In this document: piece by piece, positions 15,507-23,056 of the stretch
Layout: every line of letters begins with the position of its first letter
Numbering within the stretch: position 1 is the stretch's first letter
NCBI GenBank assembly: GCA_023436525.1
Contig: JAEZIW010000108.1
Coordinates: forward strand, 1 to 25,278
Direction: 5' to 3'
DNA from: Bacillota bacterium
Lineage (GTDB): Bacteria > Bacillota > Clostridia > Christensenellales > SZUA-584
DNA: 25,278 nucleotides
The notes under the pieces: generated by a model
The model's database searches: none
Seen by the model: only the letters and a program-made list of their open reading frames with translations
What the model was told of the DNA's origin: nothing
Made by a program: the position numbers and the translations under genes

Positions 15507-16679
15507 TCAAGAGGCCTTTTTAGTTTTCGTCAGCACAATACGGTTCAAATTCTCCGTCAGTGCGATCAACGCAATAAACATCAGAAGCAGAAAATATGGG
15601 AAAAGATAAATGCCGATATATTGCGAAGCCAGGCCGACAATCAGCGGTGTCAATGTGGTGCCTGTGTACGCGCTTGCCATCTGAAGGCCCACCAGCTTTT
15701 GCGAATCAGCCTTGCCGAATCGCGCCGGCGTTTCATGCACCATCGACGGAAAGACGGGCGCGCACCCGAGACCGATCATCCCAAAGCCGATCTGAACCGC
15801 GGTGTTTCCCAGCGGCAGCAGCACAGCCAGCAGTCCCGCCGCAATAACGATGATCCCCAAACGAATCATGGCGGTGTTATTGAGTTTCATAGACGCAAAG
15901 CCGGATACAAAACGCCCCGCCGTGATACCGATATAATACAGCGAAACCCATTGCGCCGCCGTCTCTGCCGACAGCCCTCTGACGCCGACCAGATAGCTGC
16001 TGCCCCACAGACCCATCGTGACCTCCAATGAACAGTAAACAAGAAATATAAGCATGGCCGATTTAACGCCGGGGATCTTCAGCGCCCCCAATATGCTTGC
16101 TGACCCTTGGGCGTGAGACTCTTCGCCGCCTGCCTTTGCTTTTTTCCAAAGCGGTAGCGTCACAAAAAGCGCCGCAACCAATGCCACCTGAGCAATACCG
16201 ATTGTGCCGTAGCCCATTTTCCAGCCGTTCTGCTTCGCGATATAAAGCGACATGATGATGGGCCCTGCCGAAGCCCCCACGCCCCAGAAGCAGTGCAGCC
16301 AGTTCATATGATGCGCTTTATAATGCAGCGCCACAAAGTTATTCAACGCCGTATCCACCGAGCCCGCACCAAGCCCGAGCGGCACCGCCAATACACAAAT
16401 CCAGAAGGCGTTTGCGGATAATGAGATGCCCAGCAGCGCGAGCGCCGTCATCAGCACACTGATTGTGGTCACGAGCCCCGTTCCGAAGCGTTTAATCACC
16501 CTGTCGCTGGTCAGGCTGGAGATGACCGTTCCGCCCGCCGTGATCATACCGATCACACCCGCAAACGACAACGGTGCACCAAGGTCCGCGCTCATCACGG
16601 GCCAGGATGCGCCGAGTAGTCCGTCCGGCAGCCCGAGACTGATAAAAGCAATATAAATCATAACGAGTAAAGCTGTCAT
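15507..16679 (-). CDS. Major facilitator superfamily transporter
   Basis: A 390-residue, roughly 12-helix MFS permease. The first half has LGLPDGLLGASWPVM and DRVIKRFG, the cytoplasmic loop 2-3 signature position, then LGLGAGSVDTALNNFVALHY. The central loop is charged (WKKAKAGGEESHAQG). The pattern resembles the fucose/glucose permease-like branch, but the substrate is not determined. It begins 18 bases after the stop of a ROK-type regulator on the same strand, with GAGGAC as ribosome binding site, so the two probably form an operon and the substrate may be a sugar or sugar derivative. Confidence 0.9.
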   Translation of the reverse strand: MTALLVMIYIAFISLGLPDGLLGASWPVMSADLGAPLSFAGVIGMITAGGTVISSLTSDRVIKRFGTGLVTTISVLMTALALLGISLSANAFWICVLAVPLGLGAGSVDTALNNFVALHYKAHHMNWLHCFWGVGASAGPIIMSLYIAKQNGWKMGYGTIGIAQVALVAALFVTLPLWKKAKAGGEESHAQGSASILGALKIPGVKSAMLIFLVYCSLEVTMGLWGSSYLVGVRGLSAETAAQWVSLYYIGITAGRFVSGFASMKLNNTAMIRLGIIVIAAGLLAVLLPLGNTAVQIGFGMIGLGCAPVFPSMVHETPARFGKADSQKLVGLQMASAYTGTTLTPLIVGLASQYIGIYLFPYFLLLMFIALIALTENLNRIVLTKTKKAS

Positions 16680-16697
16680 ATATTTTCCGTCCTCAAT

Positions 16698-17687
16698 CTA
16701 TCGTATTAATGTGTCATGAAGTGCTTTAAGCGCAACAACGCTCATACCGCGTTCAAAATCGGTATCAAACGCCGCCGATACCGAAACGTTCACATGAAAC
16801 TGCCCGCCGAGCCTATCTTCCGTATTTATTTTGATGACTTCAGCGCTTTTCTCTTCGAAAAAATCACCGTACAACACAAACTGTTCCGGGGCGACCACTT
16901 GGCAGTAGACGGCGAGTAGCCTTGAGACGGCATCCGCCACGGCCTCATTATCGTTATAGTCGAGCGTCAGCCAGTCGGTGTCGGGCAGCAACCGGCCAAT
17001 CTCTCCCGCGAAATTCTGTGTGCCCAGATAAACCTCACCGTTTATCACCATCCCCGCGCCCGGCCGGTAAATGCGCGGGAAGTAGATACCAACCAAGCAG
17101 GTTTTGGCTTGAACCAACCGGGAGTAGCCCTTCACGGCCGCGTTGACATCATTGATAAACGCAACCGAAAAACCGTATCTGCTTTGATAAAATGGCAGAA
17201 ACCCGATCCCCACGATACCGCTGTAATCATTGGCAACGATCATACCGTTTTGCTCAAAACCCGGCAGCCCGAAGGCGATGGCCGCTATGGTCTGGAATGC
17301 ATTCACCGCACGGTCTATCATGCCGCAGAAGCTGTCGATTTGAATGTCGTCGATATACGCCTGCTCGCTGTATACGACCTCCTCAAAAAGATTGATAACC
17401 AGCAGATGAATTGAGTTTTTGTTCTGCTCTTGGTGCCCATAAATCACCACCGCGTGCCGGTAATCACCGTTGTAAACATAGAGCCTAGACGGACGGCCGC
17501 CGCCGGACGGTACCATGTCTCCCTCCGTCACCTCGCCGCATTCAATCATCTCGCCAAGCAGCGCCTTAACTGTCACAACGCTAAGCCCCGTCAGCTTCGA
17601 AAGCTCTTGTATCGTAGCGGCGCGTTTGAATATCAGCTGAGCCCGCAGCGCTGTCAGATTCAATTGTTTGACGTGAGCCGTATCCAC
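16698..17687 (-). CDS. ROK-family transcriptional regulator
   Basis: A 329-residue regulator of the ROK (NagC/XylR-like) class. The N-terminal winged helix (about 8-75) contains TIQELSKLTGLSVVTVKALL and the wing GGGRPSRLYVYN. The C-terminal sugar-kinase-like domain keeps AFGLPG, FINDVNAAVKGY and GTQNFAGEIGRL, but lacks the CxCGxxGC zinc cluster of active kinases and is shorter than usual, so it probably binds a ligand without phosphorylating it. The start is GTG with AAAGGAGG about 13 bases upstream, an unusually long spacing; no better in-frame start exists. It precedes the MFS gene and likely controls it and itself. Confidence 0.85.
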   Translation of the reverse strand: MDTAHVKQLNLTALRAQLIFKRAATIQELSKLTGLSVVTVKALLGEMIECGEVTEGDMVPSGGGRPSRLYVYNGDYRHAVVIYGHQEQNKNSIHLLVINLFEEVVYSEQAYIDDIQIDSFCGMIDRAVNAFQTIAAIAFGLPGFEQNGMIVANDYSGIVGIGFLPFYQSRYGFSVAFINDVNAAVKGYSRLVQAKTCLVGIYFPRIYRPGAGMVINGEVYLGTQNFAGEIGRLLPDTDWLTLDYNDNEAVADAVSRLLAVYCQVVAPEQFVLYGDFFEEKSAEVIKINTEDRLGGQFHVNVSVSAAFDTDFERGMSVVALKALHDTLIR

Positions 17688-17722
17688 TGTACTTTTTAAA
17701 CCTCCTTTAATAAGTTGTGTTC

Positions 17723-17751
17723 AGCATACGCCGTATCGTCGGATTTGTCAA
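17723..17751 (-). promoter_or_regulatory. Promoter and possible operator of the ROK-MFS unit
   Basis: On the minus strand, TTGACA (17746-17751) is followed after 17 bases by TATGCT (17723-17728). A small palindrome ATACG-C-CGTAT (17726-17736) overlaps the -10 region and could be the regulator's own site. Confidence 0.55.
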
Positions 17752-17772
17752 TCTTTAATATCCATTTTGATG

Positions 17773-17811
17773 TGCGAATTGTGTTGACTTTTCGCATTTT
17801 GCGCGTATAAT
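17773..17811 (+). promoter_or_regulatory. Promoter of the metal-exporting ATPase gene, with inverted repeat
   Basis: TTGACT (17784-17789), 16 bases, TATAAT (17806-17811). The inverted repeat TGCGAA (17773-17778) / TTCGCA (17791-17796) surrounds the -35 box and may be a regulatory site. Confidence 0.7.
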
Positions 17812-17822
17812 AAAATTACATT

Positions 17823-17836
17823 TGAATGTTTGTTCA
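17823..17836. promoter_or_regulatory. SmtB/ArsR-type metal-sensor operator
   Basis: TGAA-TGTTTG-TTCA matches the TGAA-N6-TTCA consensus of ArsR/SmtB-family zinc and cadmium sensors (SmtB, CzrA, CadC), flanked by one further complementary pair. It begins about five bases downstream of the predicted transcription start, where a bound repressor would block the promoter. No ArsR-type gene is in the window. Confidence 0.6.
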
Positions 17837-17863
17837 ATTGTTCATGCTATAAGGAGCTTATAT

Positions 17864-19978
17864 ATGGAAGCGATATCAACACAACACATGAAACTTAAGC
17901 AAAGTCTCTATCTGAAAGGGCTGAACTGCGCTGACTGTGCACGCAAAATTGAGGACGCGACGGCACGCATCGAGGGTGTCGAAAGCGCATCAATCAATCT
18001 GGTGGCTCAGCGGCTGACCGTCACCGCGCACGGCACTGCCAACATGCCGCATATCATGACGCAGGCAGGCAGGCTCGCGCGCGAGATTGAGCCGGGCATT
18101 AAGGTGTCGGCCTCTTCCGATGACCGGCCCGCCGAACAACACTCCAAGCGCGCTCTTTTCTACACTGCGCTCGGGCTCGGCACAGCGCTGTTTGCTGTGG
18201 CTGTCCTCTCAGGAATCACAGGCTGGCTTTCTCTGTTGCTGTATATTGGCGCTTATTTGCTGATCGGCGGCGAAGTGGTTTGGCGCGCGCTCAAGAACAT
18301 CACAAAAGGCAAGGTCTTCGACGAAAACTTTCTGATGAGTTTGGCGACCATCAGTGCGTTTACCATCGGCGAATACCCTGAAGGGGTCGCCGTGATGCTG
18401 TTTTATCAAGTTGGCGAGCTGTTTCAGGATATGGCGGTCAATCGATCGCGCCGCTCAATCACCGCGCTGATGGATATCCGCCCCGATTATGCGAGTGTAC
18501 AAACAGCCGACGGTCTGAGGCGCGTTTCTCCCGAGGAAGTCAACGTCGGCGATGTCATCACCGTGCGCCCCGGCGAGAGAATACCGCTGGATGGCACGGT
18601 GTTAAATGGCGTATCCTCGCTTGATACCTCGGCGCTCACGGGCGAGTCGCTCCCGCGCGACGTGCAGCCGGGCAGCGAGGTGCTCGCAGGCTCGGTAAAC
18701 CAAAGCGGTCTGCTCACCGTTACGGTTACCAAGCCGTTCGGCGAATCGACGCTCTCCAAGGTTTTAACGCTTGTGCAGGAGGCCGCCGAAAAAAAAGCGC
18801 CCGCCGAAGCGTTTATCACGAGGTTCTCCCGCTACTACACGCCGGTGGTGGTTTTCGCTGCGGTGGCACTGGCGCTGGTTCCCCCGTTGCTGATTCCGGG
18901 CGAGGCATTCTTGAGCTGGGTGAACCGGGCACTCGTGTTTCTCGTGGTTTCATGCCCGTGCGCGCTGGTCATCTCCATCCCGCTCGGTTTTTTCGGCGGC
19001 ATCGGCGGTGCGTCGCGCCACGGCATACTCATCAAGGGCGGCAGCTATCTTGAAGCGCTGAGCCGCATCGAGACCGCCGTGTTCGATAAAACAGGCACAT
19101 TGACGCAAGGCGTGTTTAGCGTTTCTCGTGTCGTCTCGGACGATCCGGACACATTGCTGTATTATGCCGCTCATGCCGAATCGGCCTCCACGCACCCCAT
19201 CGCCGTTTCCGTGCGGCAGGCCTACAAAGAAAAGATTGACGAACAGCGCATCACTGAGCTTCATGAGCAGGCAGGCTACGGCATCAGCGCGATTATAGAC
19301 AGCCAGCCGGTGCTGGCGGGCAGCGCAAAGCTGATGCTGCGTGAGGGCATCGCGATTGAAAACGCCGAGGAACCGGGCACCGTGGTGCATGTTGCGGTCG
19401 GCGGCCGATATGCAGGCTATATCGTGGTCAGCGATACGCTGCGGCCGGACAGCGCAGCGGCCATCGCGGCGCTGAAAAGGCTGGGCGTGAAAAAAATCGT
19501 GATGCTCACGGGCGACAGTGCCGCATCGGGTGAAGCCGCCGCTGCGCAGCTTGGCATCGACGAGGTGTATTCGGGGCTGCTGCCGCATCAGAAGGTGGAA
19601 AAACTCGAGCAGCTTACCAAAAGCGGTAAGGGAACGGTCGCGTTTGTGGGCGACGGCATTAACGATGCGCCCGTGCTCGCGCGTGCCGATGTGGGCATTG
19701 CGATGGGCGGCGCGGGCAGCGATGCGGCGATAGAAGCTGCCGATGTGGTGCTGATGACGGATGAGCCGGGACGGCTGCCAACGGCCATTCGAATCGCGAG
19801 AAAAACACGGCGTATCGTGATACAGAACATCGCCTTTGCGTTGGGTGTGAAGGGCATTATATTGATACTCGGAGCCATGGGTATTGCTACCATGTGGGAG
19901 GCGGTATTCGGTGATGTGGGTGTTGCGCTGCTCGCGATATTGAACGCGACGCGCGCGATGCGCATAAGAGAAGTATAG
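17864..19978 (+). CDS. cadA: Zn2+/Cd2+/Pb2+-exporting P1B-type ATPase
   Basis: A 704-residue heavy-metal efflux pump (ZntA/CadA group, P1B-2). An N-terminal metal-binding domain has GLNCADC (Cys22, Cys25). Then come membrane helices, the actuator loop with LTGESLPRD, the CPC metal site (364-366), phosphorylation site DKTGT (Asp408), HP motif (STHPIA, His444), and GDGINDAP (596-601). The last helices carry Lys in GVKGII and Asp in FGDVGVALL, the pair typical of Zn/Cd pumps rather than copper pumps. The ATG at 17864 is chosen for AAGGAG at 17851-17856; an upstream in-frame TTG lies inside the operator. It is monocistronic. Export complements the zinc importer encoded 4 kb away. Confidence 0.95.
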   Translation: MEAISTQHMKLKQSLYLKGLNCADCARKIEDATARIEGVESASINLVAQRLTVTAHGTANMPHIMTQAGRLAREIEPGIKVSASSDDRPAEQHSKRALFYTALGLGTALFAVAVLSGITGWLSLLLYIGAYLLIGGEVVWRALKNITKGKVFDENFLMSLATISAFTIGEYPEGVAVMLFYQVGELFQDMAVNRSRRSITALMDIRPDYASVQTADGLRRVSPEEVNVGDVITVRPGERIPLDGTVLNGVSSLDTSALTGESLPRDVQPGSEVLAGSVNQSGLLTVTVTKPFGESTLSKVLTLVQEAAEKKAPAEAFITRFSRYYTPVVVFAAVALALVPPLLIPGEAFLSWVNRALVFLVVSCPCALVISIPLGFFGGIGGASRHGILIKGGSYLEALSRIETAVFDKTGTLTQGVFSVSRVVSDDPDTLLYYAAHAESASTHPIAVSVRQAYKEKIDEQRITELHEQAGYGISAIIDSQPVLAGSAKLMLREGIAIENAEEPGTVVHVAVGGRYAGYIVVSDTLRPDSAAAIAALKRLGVKKIVMLTGDSAASGEAAAAQLGIDEVYSGLLPHQKVEKLEQLTKSGKGTVAFVGDGINDAPVLARADVGIAMGGAGSDAAIEAADVVLMTDEPGRLPTAIRIARKTRRIVIQNIAFALGVKGIILILGAMGIATMWEAVFGDVGVALLAILNATRAMRIREV

Positions 19979-20042
19979 ACTTTCATGCATTACGGAGATG
20001 GCTCACTATAGTTCGCATATTGGTGCGAATATTTAACCAAAC

Positions 20043-20130
20043 AAAAAAGAGATACCTATACCCCGGGAGGGGTATGGTCGTTTCGATAACGCATATCGCG
20101 GCATACGCCGCCAAAAGGGCTCATTTTTTT
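20043..20130. repeat. Palindromic repeat element, full copy
   Basis: Outer stem AAAAAAGAG against CTC-A-TTTTTT. Hairpin 1 is ATACCCC-GGGA-GGGGTAT. Hairpin 2 is GCGGC-ATAC-GCCGC. The + strand ends in a seven-T run and the minus strand reads CTCTTTTTT at its end, so it can terminate in both directions. It lies between the convergent ATPase and flavoprotein genes. Loop sequences differ from the other copies while the stems are kept. Confidence 0.8.
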
Positions 20131-20182
20131 CAGTTCTTTTGTTTTATCCTCTCAGCTTGAAATACCAACGCATCCGACAACC

Positions 20183-20207
20183 AAAAAAGACCCGTTTCGG
20201 GTCTTTT
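20183..20207 (-). terminator. Terminator overlapping a stop codon
   Basis: On the minus strand, AAAAGACCCG-AAA-CGGGTCTTTT is followed by TT. The first bases of the stem are the end of the TAA stop codon of the flavoprotein gene (20206-20208), so the terminator starts within the gene. Confidence 0.85.
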
Positions 20208-20670
20208 ATGCATTGCCGTTTTTCTTGCCGCTGATGCTGTCGATATCAACCCTCACAACGGTGGTTCTTGCCAAATGAACGCAGCCCGCGTCACCGCGCC
20301 ATTCGATACCCGGTGTCAAATGCGCACAGAGCTGATCCAGCCGCAGCGTCTTCTCCTCCACGTTCTGCACCAACGAGGCCGTTCCCGATACGATCACGCT
20401 CTCATAATAAGTGGTCAGCCTGTCGGCGATAATTTGATTAGCGCCCGTTACAACAAACGATACGTGCGCGTTGTTTAATATGTTTTGTATCTTGCGTCCT
20501 TCGTTTGCGCAGTGAAAAAACAGAGCGTTGTCATCACGCACATAGCAGTAGTTAAGCGGCACGCCATATGGCTCACCTTTCGCATCGGCTGTGCACAGCA
20601 CGCCGATCTGCGCCGTCTCCAGCAGTTTTTTGACATCCTCAAGGGGCATTTCCCTGTCCTTGCGTCTCAT
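20206..20670 (-). CDS. Pyridoxamine 5'-phosphate oxidase-fold flavoprotein (NimA-like)
   Basis: A 154-residue split-barrel FMN-binding protein. It has the N-terminal MRRKDREM, then IGVLCTADAKGEPYGVPLNY, FHCANEGRKIQNI and HVSFVVTG, the sequence order typical of the NimA-like group annotated as 5-nitroimidazole resistance or general flavoreductases. Drug resistance is not implied by this similarity; the natural substrate is unknown. The start follows AGGAGG with four bases spacing. A promoter is visible at 20777-20805 and a terminator overlaps the stop, so it is a single-gene unit. Confidence 0.87.
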   Translation of the reverse strand: MRRKDREMPLEDVKKLLETAQIGVLCTADAKGEPYGVPLNYCYVRDDNALFFHCANEGRKIQNILNNAHVSFVVTGANQIIADRLTTYYESVIVSGTASLVQNVEEKTLRLDQLCAHLTPGIEWRGDAGCVHLARTTVVRVDIDSISGKKNGNA

Positions 20671-20776
20671 AGTGCCTCCTAAACGGTTTCGTTATCCGCT
20701 TTCTTAGTTTTGCTCTGACGGTAAAGCCCGAGCCATCTTTCTATGCATCCCGTATCAAAATTCAATGTCATCATGC

Positions 20777-20805
20777 ATCTTAGCTCTGCCGGGCCGGTGT
20801 GTCAA
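20777..20805 (-). promoter_or_regulatory. Promoter of the NimA-like gene
   Basis: On the minus strand, TTGACA (20800-20805) is followed after 17 bases by TAAGAT (20777-20782). This gives a leader of about 100 bases. Confidence 0.55.
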
Positions 20806-20835
20806 TGGTTATATGCCCAGCCAAATGGCTGCCAT

Positions 20836-21912
20836 TCACTTGATTCCGGTTAAAAAGCGCGTCACCCGGAACCGTCGAAAAACCTCATAGCACCCCCACG
20901 ACAGCGCCATGGATAACAGCACAATCGCGGCAAATTTAACTGCCCAGTGTATATCGAGCATCACAATATAATACGCGGCCGCCAGCAGCAGCGTCTGGTG
21001 AACGATGTAAACGGGGTACGACGCGCGATTCAGCACACTGAGCACCTTGCTTTCCCTGTTAAAGTATTGGTCAGCAATACCGGCCAGCGCCAGTATAATC
21101 AGCCACGCCGACGTGTTGCGCAGCAGCGCAAAGCTAATCCCCGCGGCAGTATACCCTTCGGGCCAGCCGACTGTCGCGGCAATGGCCAGCATGGCGCCGG
21201 TGGCAGCCGCAGCACCTGCCAGCAGCGCAAACCGATGGCGCCGCAGTGTATCAATGAAGACAGTCGAGTTGGCAAACACGGCACCCAGCAGAAATAACAA
21301 CGCGAAATAAAACGGGTTTTTTCCGCTGATATCCGGCAGCGCCTGCATCAGCGTAAGAGGAACAATCATCAGCAGCATCACCCAAGGCTTCGCCAACGCT
21401 TTCAGCTTGTCCGGTCTTCGCACAATCCACAGCACCGGCGCAAGCATCGCAAGGCTGATAACAAACAGATACAGAATAAACCACAAATGCGCCGGCGTGA
21501 AGCCGCCGGTGTAACCCGAAAGATCAGAAAAATTCGTGAAATACCGCCCGAGAAACTCAATGTAATCTCCGGTAAATCCGAATTGCTGAACCAGCGCAAG
21601 ATACCCTTGAGGCGGCACAATCAACACCAGCCCCACAAGAAACGGCACCAGTAAGCGGCCAATGCGTTCGCGCACAAACTGCCCGGGCGTTCTTTTGCGT
21701 AAGGCCTGGTAAGCGGCATACCCCGCGATAAAAAACAGCAGCGCCATCACCCAATGCCCGAGTGCCGCAATAAACCACGTCGAAAATCCGTTGATATTGG
21801 CTGGGTCCTTGATATAATTGGGTTCCCACGCATCAAAAACCCGCGCCGTATGAAACGGAAACAATAAAAAAATGACGCCGATTCTCAGCCAGTCAAAACC
21901 GTGCCGACGCAT
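20836..21912 (-). CDS. Membrane acyltransferase (acyltransferase 3 / OpgC-like)
   Basis: A 358-residue polytopic protein with about ten membrane helices. It starts with FDWLRIGVIFLLFPFHTARVF, the conserved D-LR...H motif of the acyltransferase 3 family, followed by FFIAGYAAYQALRKR and RIGRLLVPFLVG. AHLWFILYL and SYPVYIVHQ are further family hallmarks. Such enzymes O-acylate cell-surface glycans or glucans, as OpgC/MdoC do with succinate; the acceptor here is unknown. The start is supported by CGGAGGA. No partner glycan gene is nearby. A hairpin CAGCC-ATTT-GGCTG without a T-run follows the gene, so a terminator is doubtful. Confidence 0.88.
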   Translation of the reverse strand: MRRHGFDWLRIGVIFLLFPFHTARVFDAWEPNYIKDPANINGFSTWFIAALGHWVMALLFFIAGYAAYQALRKRTPGQFVRERIGRLLVPFLVGLVLIVPPQGYLALVQQFGFTGDYIEFLGRYFTNFSDLSGYTGGFTPAHLWFILYLFVISLAMLAPVLWIVRRPDKLKALAKPWVMLLMIVPLTLMQALPDISGKNPFYFALLFLLGAVFANSTVFIDTLRRHRFALLAGAAAATGAMLAIAATVGWPEGYTAAGISFALLRNTSAWLIILALAGIADQYFNRESKVLSVLNRASYPVYIVHQTLLLAAAYYIVMLDIHWAVKFAAIVLLSMALSWGCYEVFRRFRVTRFLTGIK

Positions 21913-22020
21913 AACGATTCCTCCGCTAAAAAAGTATAGAAAAGTCTGGATAATTTAACGATATGTTACCACAAAGCGCCGTTTTTCGCCATCCTTTTAC
22001 AACATATTGTTCAGAATACA

Positions 22021-22515
22021 TCACCCGATTTTTTTTGCGTGAATCACAAACCGCTCATTCTGTCCGTCGCATGTGGAAAGCGTGAGTATTCTGTCGCTTG
22101 ATGCAACCTTCACACCCGTATCATACAGCGACAAGCCTGCTAAGCCATTCATGTATTCCTCAAATGCGCCCGCGTCGGCAAACACCACCGGCAGCAGGCT
22201 GTCGTCAGCACGATGAACGCTGAATATCTGCCATTCGGATGCTTCTCCGCGCAGGTTGAGCGATATGACGGGATGCGCATCATAATAGTCTTTAATTTCG
22301 TATTGCCAGAGCGAGCCAAACATCGACCCATCTTTCATACGGTGGCCGTAAAGCACGAGATGGCGGCTGTTTGCCGAGCATCTGTCATCCAGAAAGGCAC
22401 AGCCGTGAGCCGATCGGGTATCCCCAAAGCTGCGGTGCAAATAGTGGTCGTTGTCGCCAGCCTGAACAAACGGATGGTCGATCGGCGTGCCCGAAATACA
22501 CAGCCAGCTTATGTT
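22021..22515 (-). pseudogene. 5'-truncated class B sortase
   Basis: About 165 codons match the catalytic domain of sortase B: ISGTPIDHPFVQAGDNDHYL, then LVLYGHRMKDGSMFG with the catalytic His, LTLSTCDG with the catalytic Cys, and NERFVIHAKK with the Arg. The signal anchor and first helix (some 60-80 residues of a usual 220-250) are missing. Translated homology begins at about TNISWL, right beside the T-run of the preceding gene's terminator, and the frame has no ATG. The only late start is a TTG at 22440, inside the fold. The catalytic residues are intact, so truncation looks recent. No sortase substrate gene is seen nearby. Confidence 0.75.
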
Positions 22516-22520
22516 TGTGT

Positions 22521-22554
22521 AAAAAAATAAAAAAGCACTGCGTTGAACAGTACT
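22521..22554 (-). terminator. Terminator of the small winged-helix-like gene
   Basis: AGTACTG pairs with CAGTGCT (one G-U pair) around a seven-base loop, then TTTTTTATTTTTTT. It starts 20 bases after the stop codon and abuts the sortase remnant. Confidence 0.75.
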
Positions 22555-22573
22555 TTCTCTATTAATATGCGGC

Positions 22574-22840
22574 CTAACTTAATTTTCTGCAATATTCATG
22601 TCCTTTTTTGGTGAATTCCAGCCAAAAAGGAACCATGTTTTTCGTTTCTTTCTTTGTGTGCTTTGCCAGATATTCATCATCGATAAGCTTACGCAACGTT
22701 ATAATAAAGCCTCTCCATTCCTCTTCATTCATAACCTCTGTCAGGTTATCAACGGCGAATGTCAGTGATACGCCATCAGGGAGCTGCTTTTCGATTTCCG
22801 CCAGTTTCTTTAATACTTTTTCCTGCCCAGAACTTAACAT
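22574..22840 (-). CDS. Small hypothetical protein, possible winged helix
   Basis: An 88-residue protein starting MLSSGQEKVLKKLAEIEKQL. I do not recognise a named family. It is helical and charged, with a segment LRKLIDDEYLAKHTKKE followed by VPFWLEFTKKGHEYCRKL, which resembles the wing and last helix of small winged-helix DNA-binding proteins. A longer reading starting at 22948 is rejected because a promoter lies inside it (22884-22911). The ribosome binding site GGAGGAGG is about 13-15 bases from ATG, rather far. It is monocistronic with a clear terminator. Confidence 0.6.
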   Translation of the reverse strand: MLSSGQEKVLKKLAEIEKQLPDGVSLTFAVDNLTEVMNEEEWRGFIITLRKLIDDEYLAKHTKKETKNMVPFWLEFTKKGHEYCRKLS

Positions 22841-22883
22841 GTTGATTGTTTTTTGCCTCCTCCAGTTGTAAACCGCACGACTT

Positions 22884-22911
22884 ATTATACACAGATTATT
22901 TAGGAACACAA
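22884..22911 (-). promoter_or_regulatory. Promoter of the small winged-helix-like gene
   Basis: On the minus strand, TTGTGT (22906-22911) is followed after 16 bases by a perfect TATAAT (22884-22889). It sets the gene start downstream of 22880. Confidence 0.6.
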
Positions 22912-23007
22912 GAGGCGATTCGCTCAACTTTCTTGAGTTTTTTTTCATTATAATAATAATCGTCTCGTTTTCGTGATATTAGGCAAATTATCGTTGTAAT
23001 ATTAACC

Positions 23008-23044
23008 AAAAAGGCGGGGCCGCGCACCATGCCGATCCCGCCTT
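23008..23044 (-). terminator. Terminator of the acyl-CoA synthetase gene
   Basis: On the minus strand, AAGGCGGG (23037-23044) pairs with CCCGCCTT (23011-23018) and is followed by TTTGG. It begins 13 bases after the stop codon. Confidence 0.8.
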
Positions 23045-23056
23045 GCCGCCAACTGT

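Noticed and set aside
18950..19990. 346-codon minus-strand frame opposite the P1B ATPase gene
   Set aside because: The ATPase has all catalytic motifs; the antisense frame is His/Arg-rich and has no supporting start signals.
22922..22945. Hairpin CTCAA/TTGAG followed by eight T on the + strand
   Set aside because: Only five base pairs, and there is no + strand gene upstream for it to terminate.
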